Origin: Microbacteriaceae bacterium
Lineage (GTDB): Bacteria > Actinomycetota > Actinomycetes > Actinomycetales > Microbacteriaceae
Assembly: GCA_025464125.1 (NCBI GenBank)
Contig: JAODLU010000002.1
Location: 1 to 7,514, forward strand
Length of the DNA: 7,514 nt
Direction: 5' to 3'
Shown: piece after piece, positions 1 through 4,977 of the stretch
Layout: the number at the start of each line of letters is the position of its first letter
How positions within the stretch are numbered: position 1 is the stretch's first letter
Program-made: the position numbers and the translations under genes
The notes under the pieces: generated by a model
What the model was told of the DNA's origin: nothing
Seen by the model: the letters and a program-made list of their open reading frames with translations, nothing else
The model's database searches: none

Positions 1-691
1 AGTCGGAGACTCCCTGCCAGCGATCTTCAACGAGTTCGGCCTGGTGGTGAGCAACGTCACCGATGAAGTAGGCACTCTCCCCGTCTGACTCGATCTTGAA
101 AACCGTGGTGCCCGGTGAGTGGCCGGGGGTACGGATGACCGAGAAGCCCGGCAGGATCTCGCCGGATTCACTCCATGTCTTCAGCTGGCCCTTGATCGGC
201 CCAAGCTTGTTGGCCGCGCGCATCTCCTCGGGAAAGACCTCTTCTTCAGGGTTCGGCACGTGCGACGGGTCGGTGAAGTGATCCCAGTCGTGCTGGTCGC
301 ACCGGTAGGTAGCGTTCGGGAAGACGGGCTTTCCTTCGACGGATGCCCAACCGATGTGGTCGAAGTGCAGGTGGCTGAAGAAGATGTCAGTCACGTCTTC
401 CGGCTCTACGCCAAGTGCGCGCAGGGAGTCGAGAAACTTGCCGGAGTACCACTTGATGCCGTTGGCTTCTGGAACGTCGGCCGGACCGAAACCAAGGTCG
501 ACCAGCGCGGTGAAATCGTCGCTGCGAACCAGGTAGCCGCCAAGCTCATTGACCACCTTCGTGCCGTTCTCAGCGAGCATGCCGTAGTACGGCTTCCAGC
601 TCTCTTCGGACATTTCGGGATACTCGAACTCTTTGGCGATGGCGAGCTGGCCATCCACCACGACATCTACGGTCATTTTGCCGATCTTCAT
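1..691 (-). CDS. Metallo-beta-lactamase-fold hydrolase (C-terminus beyond window edge)
   Basis: This is the N-terminal 230 residues of an MBL-fold metallohydrolase; the C-terminus lies beyond position 1. The signature HxHxDH is HLHFDH at residues 107-112. It is followed by a GHSPG motif with H191 and by IGDVAHH with D212, which would be the third His and bridging Asp of a two-metal site. There is no signal peptide or membrane segment, so a cytoplasmic enzyme is expected. The ATG at 691 is supported by AAAGGAG about 8 bases upstream. The general layout resembles the AHL-lactonase-like and related small-molecule hydrolase branch, but the substrate cannot be read from the sequence. It lies downstream of the nei gene on the same strand across a 102-base gap, so it probably has its own promoter. 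The fold and metal site are seen directly; lactonase activity is only a possibility. Confidence 0.9.
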   Translation of the reverse strand, partial: MKIGKMTVDVVVDGQLAIAKEFEYPEMSEESWKPYYGMLAENGTKVVNELGGYLVRSDDFTALVDLGFGPADVPEANGIKWYSGKFLDSLRALGVEPEDVTDIFFSHLHFDHIGWASVEGKPVFPNATYRCDQHDWDHFTDPSHVPNPEEEVFPEEMRAANKLGPIKGQLKTWSESGEILPGFSVIRTPGHSPGTTVFKIESDGESAYFIGDVAHHQAELVEDRWQGVSD

Positions 692-697
692 GCCTGT

Positions 698-706
698 GTC
701 TCCTTT
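698..706 (-). promoter_or_regulatory. Ribosome binding site of the MBL-fold gene
   Basis: Reading the minus strand, AAAGGAGA precedes the ATG at 691 with about 7-8 bases of spacing. It is a near-consensus Shine-Dalgarno sequence and stronger than any seen for the internal genes of the neighbouring operon. It fixes the start of the MBL gene and suggests independent translation rather than coupling to nei. Confidence 0.7.
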
Positions 707-755
707 GACTTTGTGGCACAGCCGTTGAGGGCTCGCGCTCACCGACAGTGATGAC

Positions 756-773
756 CAGAGGTTACCGCCTCTG
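756..773 (-). terminator. Candidate hairpin after the nei operon
   Basis: A perfect 6-base inverted repeat, CAGAGG and CCTCTG with a 6-base loop, lies 21 bases beyond the nei stop codon and 65 bases before the MBL start. For leftward transcripts no U-run follows it, so it would have to act as a tail-less hairpin. On the plus strand a run of five T (781-785) does follow seven bases later, but no plus-strand gene ends here. The stem is short, so this is a weak candidate terminator or simply a chance hairpin. Confidence 0.25.
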
Positions 774-793
774 CCTTAAGTTTTTCTCCAGAT

Positions 794-1783
794 TCAGGCT
801 TGGTCTTTCGGACACCAGTAAAGCTTTCGGCCACCGAGTTCTTCCATTGCGATGTTCGTGCCGCAGACGCGACATGGCAGGCCTGTGCGGTGATAGACCC
901 AATGCCGATCGTCGCGATGAGCCAGCGCTTTCAGGTAATCGGCTTTGCCCAGTTTGTCCATTGTGAGCATCTGGCCGGTCTTGACGCCGACACCGAGCAG
1001 GTACGACCAGTCCTTCCAGAGCGCCCGCACGGTCTCCTCCGCGAGGAGCTTGCCCGGCGTGAACGGGTTGAGGCGGGCCCGAAACAGCAGTTCGGCCCGG
1101 TAGACATTGCCGATGCCGCTTACAACCGACTGGTCCATCAGCAGCAGGGCAATGGGCGTTGGCTTCTTCAGCACCACGCTGACGAAGCGCTGCTCGGCCT
1201 TCTTGCCCTTGTCGACCTGCGGATCCGGCCCAAGCTTCGCGATCGCCCGGTCAACTTCTTCTGCGGTGAGCACCTCGCAGGCTGTGGGTCCGCGCAGGTC
1301 AGCGACTGCGGCATCCGTGAGAATGCGCACTCTCACCGCGCCGATCGGCTGTGGCGGAAACGAGTCGATCGGAGACTCCAGCTTCTCCTGCTCAGCCATT
1401 CGGAGCCTGGTGCGGCGGGGAGCCCCGATAGAGGCGTTCGAGTCTTCGGCCGCGTCCTGGTCCATGACGCCCTGCGGCACAGTGCCGCGCTGGTTGGTCT
1501 GGCCCATGCGGCCATTCGCGGATGCTGTTGTCGCGTCTGCGGTGATGTCACCGGCGAAATCCCACGCTCCGTACAACCCGAGATGCACCCGCAGCCAGAG
1601 CCCGTTGTCGAACTCGAGGAACATCTGCTTGCCGACTGCCTTCGCGGCCACCATCGTGTGGCCGTCAATGCGGCTGGCGCCTTCGGCAAATCGACCCTGG
1701 GGTGAGGAGACGGCTGTCGCGTGACCCACGAAGTGGAGCGAGAACTGCCGCGCAATGCGGTGGACTGAGTGACCCTCTGGCAT
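794..1783 (-). CDS. nei: Fpg/Nei-family DNA glycosylase/AP lyase (Nei1-like, orthologue of Rv2464c)
   Basis: This base-excision-repair enzyme should remove oxidised bases (probably pyrimidines) and cut the abasic strand. The protein has 329 residues. It begins MPEGHSVHR, giving the catalytic Pro2 (Schiff base) and Glu3, and K52 in AVGKQ matches the conserved Lys of the N-terminal domain. The helix-two-turn-helix region contains MDQSVVSGIGNVYRAE around residues 216-231 with conserved N226. A C-terminal zinc finger follows, with C304, C307 and C324 and the DNA-contacting R319. The fourth zinc ligand position is Asp327 instead of Cys (WCPKDQA). Residues about 80-146 form an extension, rich in polar residues, absent from the M. 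tuberculosis protein as I recall it. The ATG lies two bases after the rpiB stop with no clear Shine-Dalgarno, so coupled translation is likely. The M. tuberculosis order nei-rpiB is kept. Family is certain; the exact substrate range is inferred. Confidence 0.93.
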   Translation of the reverse strand: MPEGHSVHRIARQFSLHFVGHATAVSSPQGRFAEGASRIDGHTMVAAKAVGKQMFLEFDNGLWLRVHLGLYGAWDFAGDITADATTASANGRMGQTNQRGTVPQGVMDQDAAEDSNASIGAPRRTRLRMAEQEKLESPIDSFPPQPIGAVRVRILTDAAVADLRGPTACEVLTAEEVDRAIAKLGPDPQVDKGKKAEQRFVSVVLKKPTPIALLLMDQSVVSGIGNVYRAELLFRARLNPFTPGKLLAEETVRALWKDWSYLLGVGVKTGQMLTMDKLGKADYLKALAHRDDRHWVYHRTGLPCRVCGTNIAMEELGGRKLYWCPKDQA

Positions 1784-1785
1784 GG

Positions 1786-2271
1786 CTAATCGATCTCGTG
1801 ACCTGCGATGAGCCCGGTCGCCTCGTATTCTGCGAGCTGGGCGATGCGACGAACGTGACGCTCTTCGCCGGAGAAGGGTTCCGCTATAAACGTGTCAATG
1901 AAGGATGTCGCCTCCTGCACTGTGTGTTGGCGTGCGCCGATCGAGATCAGGTTCGCATCATTGTGCTGGCGAGCGAGCAGTGCAGTCGACTCGTTCCAGA
2001 CAAGCGCGGCCCGTGCGCCCTTAACTTTGTTCGCTGCCATCTGTTCGCCGTTGCCTGAACCGCCGAAAATCACTCCGAGCGTCTCGACACCTGCAGCCTG
2101 GTCTTGCACGACAGCGCGCGCGGCATTGATGCAGAAACTCGGGTAGTCATCCACAGGATCGAACGACTTCGGACCATGGTCAACGACCTCGTGGCCCGCT
2201 GCGCGAAGGTGGGCCTGCAGTTGCTCGCTGAACTCGAGCCCCGCGTGGTCTGTAGCGATGTGGATGCGCAT
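1786..2271 (-). CDS. rpiB: Ribose-5-phosphate isomerase B
   Basis: RpiB interconverts ribose 5-phosphate and ribulose 5-phosphate in the non-oxidative pentose phosphate pathway (cytoplasmic, LacA/RpiB fold). The 161-residue protein opens with MRIHIATDHAG, giving the phosphate/sugar-binding D8 and H9. DDYPSFC follows, then the anion-hole motif GGSGNGEQMAANK, then RQHNDANLISIGAR with H103 and R114. At the position of the catalytic Cys of E. coli RpiB there is a Glu (E76, in GNGEQ), as in the M. tuberculosis enzyme. The ATG at 2271 gives the usual family N-terminus. An in-frame TTG at 2280 would add three residues (MVS), similar to the M. tuberculosis start, and neither has a well-spaced Shine-Dalgarno. 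The gene sits between the DinB-like gene (23-base gap) and nei (2-base gap) and is clearly co-transcribed with them. Confidence 0.95.
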   Translation of the reverse strand: MRIHIATDHAGLEFSEQLQAHLRAAGHEVVDHGPKSFDPVDDYPSFCINAARAVVQDQAAGVETLGVIFGGSGNGEQMAANKVKGARAALVWNESTALLARQHNDANLISIGARQHTVQEATSFIDTFIAEPFSGEERHVRRIAQLAEYEATGLIAGHEID

Positions 2272-2294
2272 GGAAACCAAGCTACCCCGTTCGA

Positions 2295-2876
2295 CTATGG
2301 CCGCCAGTAGCCGGTCTTGCCGAGCAGCACAGTCTGCGCATCGGCGTCAGCAGGCACCTTTACCTCGGGGCCGAAGACACCGACAGACCTCCAGAAGTCG
2401 GCCTGCGGCAGCACGTGCTCGGTGAGCCCGTCCACGACAGAGTCGGGCAACGAGAAGTCGAGCCCGGCGACATGGGCAATTGCCCACGCCTGGAAGGCGC
2501 GATAGGTGGAAAGGTGCACGAACCCTTCGGCCAGCGAAAAGTCGCCGTAGGTGAAGTGCACCGTGGTCGCCAGGTCGTGGTCACCCATCACGGCCTCCGT
2601 CGCCGCGTCGTTGACCTCGTCGTAGGTGGCGAGCACGTCATCACTGCCCAGTATCTTCTTCCAGCGGTCCCCTACCTCGTCGACCGTGCGCCCTGCCAGC
2701 ACGTCTGGCACCCATGCCTCGTCATATGCGTGTGCGGCAACAACGTCGCGGAGGGTCGGCGAAGGCTTGCGGCTCCACTCGACAGGCACGGGCAGTGACA
2801 GCTGGTCGCGATCGAGCATGTCGATCACATCCCTGAGTGCCGCGTCGGACATGAGGAAGAGGTCGCGTTCTTTCAT
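2295..2876 (-). CDS. DinB/maleylpyruvate-isomerase-like protein (putative metal-binding)
   Basis: This 193-residue protein resembles the DinB superfamily branch that includes mycothiol-dependent maleylpyruvate isomerase N-terminal domains. Counting from the ATG, a likely metal triad is visible: H49 in VAAHAYDEAW, and E117 with H121 in an ExxxH helix (AEGFVHLSTYRAFQAW). These match the His/Glu/His arrangement known for that fold. The C-terminal part ends in a stretch rich in Ala, Asp and Val followed by LLGKTGYWRP, with no second catalytic domain. The start is uncertain: the ATG at 2876 begins with MKERDLFLMSDAALRD, while a GTG at 2900 would add eight residues and lie six bases after the preceding stop. 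Neither has a good ribosome binding site. It is placed between the FAD oxidase and rpiB on the same strand. Substrate and even enzymatic activity are unknown; thiol-dependent chemistry is an inference from the family. Confidence 0.8.
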   Translation of the reverse strand: MKERDLFLMSDAALRDVIDMLDRDQLSLPVPVEWSRKPSPTLRDVVAAHAYDEAWVPDVLAGRTVDEVGDRWKKILGSDDVLATYDEVNDAATEAVMGDHDLATTVHFTYGDFSLAEGFVHLSTYRAFQAWAIAHVAGLDFSLPDSVVDGLTEHVLPQADFWRSVGVFGPEVKVPADADAQTVLLGKTGYWRP

Positions 2877-2906
2877 GGGCGTGACGGTACGCGCAACCAC
2901 CGACGT

Positions 2907-4328
2907 TCAGGAGTCGAACCCGAGCCCCACCGCATCCAGTGACCGCAGCAGGAGGTTGCGTGATCCGCCATTGTGATCTGCCCGGTCGAGCGCCCAGCGA
3001 CTTGCCTGCACTCCCGCGTATGCGGCGGGCTCCGGCGGAAAAGGCAGCGGCATCGAACGCACCATCTCGAGCTCGGTGCGTTCAGTGGTTTCGCCAGCCA
3101 GCCGGTCGAGCATCACGTTGGCGGCGAACCTGCTGGCAGCGACGCCGAGACCCGTGAAGCCCGCCGCGTACGCCACCCTGCCCTGGCGCGCCAGCCCGAA
3201 GAACGCGCAGAACCGGCTGCTGGTATCGATGACCCCGGCCCAGCGATGGCTGAACCTGATGCCCTCCAGCTGAGGAAAAGTGGTGAAGAAATGCGAGGCC
3301 AGCCTGGCGAACGACTCTGGGCGATCGTCGTACGCCTTCCGAATGCGCCCGCCATAGTGATAAATCGCGTCGTAACCGCCCCACAGGATGCGGTTGTCCG
3401 CACTAAGGCGGTAATAGTGAAACTGGTTGGCGGTGTCGGCGACTCCCTGGCGGTTGTTCCAGCCGATCGACGCGAGCTGGGCATCCGTCAGCGGTTCCGT
3501 CATGAGCACGTAGTCGTAAACCGGCACGGTGTGCAGGCGAAAACGTTTCAGCAGGGACGGGAACGCGTTGGTCGCCAGCGCCACCCGGTCGGCCTGCACG
3601 AAACCCTGGTCGAGCGCGAGATACACGGGGCTGTTCGGCAGCTCGGAATCCATGCCCCGCACCGGGGAGTTCTCGAAGATCTCGACTCCGGCCTCGACGC
3701 ATGCGCGGGCGAGCTCGGCGGCGAGCTTGCCAGGGTTCACCATCGCCGTCTCCCGAGTACTCCAGAGCCCGGCGAGGTAGGTTGGCGACACAAGCTGGCC
3801 GCGCATTCCGTCTGCGTCGAAGAAGATCTCGGTGGTGCCGTTGTGTGCTTCGCGAAGCTCGTCGACCTGGTAATCCTCGACAGCGACTGCCAGGGATCCG
3901 GTGCGCTCGAACTCGCAGTCGAGACCGAGTCGTGCAACGGTCGCCCCGATCTCGTCGAGATTTTCGTGGCCCAGCCGTGCCAGCTGCTCGTATTCGCCTG
4001 GGAACCGGGTGCGGCCGTTCACCTCGCCGTGCGTCAGCGTCGCCTCACAGAATCCGCCATTGCGACCGGATGCCGCCCAGCCGACCCTGCGCCCCTCCAG
4101 CACAGCGACGCGCAGCGACGGGTCCCGCTCCTTCGCCTGCAGCGCCGTCCAGAGCCCGGTGTAACCGGCGCCCACGACTGCCAGGTCGAAGGATGCACTG
4201 CCGGAGTAGCTGGCGAAACGGGGTGCTGCGAGTCCTTCCAGCCAGAACGGCTTCAGCTCGCTTGAGGCGAGCGCAGCAGCGCCCACCCGCGGGTCTGGTG
4301 CTGATCGTTCGAAGACTGTGTCGCGCAT
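2907..4328 (-). CDS. FAD-dependent oxidoreductase, DAO family (PuuB/OrdL-like)
   Basis: This 473-residue flavoprotein is of the D-amino-acid-oxidase/glycine-oxidase type. The dinucleotide-binding motif VVGAGYTGLW spans residues 51-60 and the strand ends in E78, which would bind the ribose of FAD. GWAASGRNGGF at 83-93 and YYRLSADNRILWGGYD at 305-320 are like those of gamma-glutamylputrescine oxidase (PuuB/OrdL) relatives. The C-terminal FAD motif is RVAYAAGFTGLGVAASRFAANVMLDRL around 384-410. The usual GHGV of PuuB-type proteins, as I recall it, reads GLGV here. There is no signal peptide or transmembrane segment. The enzyme should oxidise an amine or amino acid using oxygen or another acceptor, but the substrate cannot be assigned. 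The ATG overlaps the stop of the upstream gene by one base (TGATG), indicating translational coupling. It has no counterpart at this place in the M. tuberculosis cluster. Confidence 0.9.
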   Translation of the reverse strand: MRDTVFERSAPDPRVGAAALASSELKPFWLEGLAAPRFASYSGSASFDLAVVGAGYTGLWTALQAKERDPSLRVAVLEGRRVGWAASGRNGGFCEATLTHGEVNGRTRFPGEYEQLARLGHENLDEIGATVARLGLDCEFERTGSLAVAVEDYQVDELREAHNGTTEIFFDADGMRGQLVSPTYLAGLWSTRETAMVNPGKLAAELARACVEAGVEIFENSPVRGMDSELPNSPVYLALDQGFVQADRVALATNAFPSLLKRFRLHTVPVYDYVLMTEPLTDAQLASIGWNNRQGVADTANQFHYYRLSADNRILWGGYDAIYHYGGRIRKAYDDRPESFARLASHFFTTFPQLEGIRFSHRWAGVIDTSSRFCAFFGLARQGRVAYAAGFTGLGVAASRFAANVMLDRLAGETTERTELEMVRSMPLPFPPEPAAYAGVQASRWALDRADHNGGSRNLLLRSLDAVGLGFDS

Positions 4329-4933
4329 CAGCCGAAGATCGGGTCCCTGGTGCGCGAGCGCTTGAGTTCGAAGAATCCGTCGTACTTCATCATCGCCGCC
4401 ATGCCGTCCCAGAGGGTTGCAGCTTCCTCTCCTTTCGGCGCCGGGGAAAGCACAGGGCCGAAGATGGCGTTGCCATCGATGGCGATCACAGGGGTGCCGA
4501 CATCCTGCCCCACCCGCTCGATGCCGTCGAAGTGCGAGGCACGCATCTGCGGGTCGTACTCCTCGGAGTTCGAGTAGGCCAGCAGCGACGCAGGCAGGCC
4601 CACCTCGGCGAGCGCCTCGGTGATGATCGCGTCGACATCCTTGCGATCACCCGGGTGGATGCGGGTGCCGAGAGCGTCGTACAGCGGCTTGACCGCAGCC
4701 TGGCCATGCAGCTCTGCAACCGCGGCCACGAGCCGGGTGTAGCGCAGGGCGCGGGGAAAGAAGGCCTTGTACTCGTCTGAGACGTCGTTGTTCTCGTTCA
4801 ACACCGCGAGGCTCATGATGTGCCAGGTGACGGCGAGATCCCGCTGAGTCGACACCTCATCCACCCACCGGCTGGTCATCCAGGCCCATGGGCACGACGG
4901 GTCGAACCAGAAATCAACGTCGGTAGCAGTCAT
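4328..4933 (-). CDS. DsbA-fold thiol oxidoreductase, Rv2466c family (mycothiol-dependent nitroreductase-like)
   Basis: This 201-residue cytoplasmic protein has the thioredoxin/DsbA fold with an inserted helical domain. It matches M. tuberculosis Rv2466c, a mycothiol-dependent oxidoreductase that reduces nitro prodrugs. Shared landmarks from memory are DFWFDPSCPWAW near the N-terminus, TSRWVDEV, HIMSLAVLNEN, DVGTPVIAIDGNAIFGPVLS with the cis-Pro (TPV) that faces the active site, and the C-terminal FFELKRSRTRDPIFG. The active site is C14-P-W-A17, so only the nucleophilic Cys remains, whereas the M. tuberculosis protein has CPWC. A monothiol mechanism with mycothiol is therefore likely. The ATG at 4933 is chosen. 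An in-frame TTG at 4942 adds three residues but overlaps the only purine-rich stretch (TTGGAGAGC). It is the first gene of the five-gene operon, divergent from pepN as in M. tuberculosis. Confidence 0.92.
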   Translation of the reverse strand: MTATDVDFWFDPSCPWAWMTSRWVDEVSTQRDLAVTWHIMSLAVLNENNDVSDEYKAFFPRALRYTRLVAAVAELHGQAAVKPLYDALGTRIHPGDRKDVDAIITEALAEVGLPASLLAYSNSEEYDPQMRASHFDGIERVGQDVGTPVIAIDGNAIFGPVLSPAPKGEEAATLWDGMAAMMKYDGFFELKRSRTRDPIFG

Positions 4934-4977
4934 GCTCTCCAACCTAGACTTGATTGCCGGACGAGAAGGAGACCCAC
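4934..4977. promoter_or_regulatory. Divergent promoter region with overlapping -10-like elements
   Basis: Only 44 bases separate the operon start from the pepN start. AACCTAGACT at 4941-4950 holds two TAnnnT hexamers on opposite strands that share the same TA. They are TAGACT on the plus strand (4945-4950) and TAGGTT on the minus strand (4946-4941). The plus element would start transcription near 4957, giving pepN a leader of about 21 bases. The minus element ends seven bases before the ATG at 4933, which would give an essentially leaderless operon mRNA. No good -35 hexamer is seen on either strand, so the assignment rests on spacing and the -10 pattern only. Confidence 0.4.
4964..4972 (+). 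promoter_or_regulatory. Ribosome binding site of pepN
   Basis: AGAAGGAGA contains AAGGAG six bases before the GTG at 4978. This is ideal spacing and decides in favour of the GTG start over the in-frame TTG at 4954, which would put this site inside the coding region. Confidence 0.8.

Noticed and set aside
1..691. Quorum-quenching AHL lactonase assignment for the MBL-fold gene
   Set aside because: The metal motif is shared by many MBL-fold hydrolases, and the C-terminal part that would help is outside the window, so a specific substrate is not claimed.
119..751. Open frame of 210 codons on the plus strand over the MBL gene
   Set aside because: It is antisense to the MBL-fold gene, which has the HxHxDH motif and a good ribosome binding site; the antisense translation shows no domain.
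2973..4265. Long open frame of 430 codons on the plus strand
   Set aside because: It lies wholly antisense to the FAD oxidoreductase, which has clear FAD motifs. The translation is low-complexity with no recognisable domain; it is a shadow frame typical of GC-rich coding DNA.
3701..4780. Open frame of 359 codons on the plus strand spanning two minus-strand genes
   Set aside because: It crosses the TGATG junction of two well-supported genes on the other strand; composition is Arg/Ala/Pro-rich shadow.
4954..4977. In-frame TTG at 4954 as pepN start
   Set aside because: It would place the strong AAGGAG inside the gene and has no ribosome binding site itself; the GTG at 4978 has ideal spacing and gives the usual family N-terminus.
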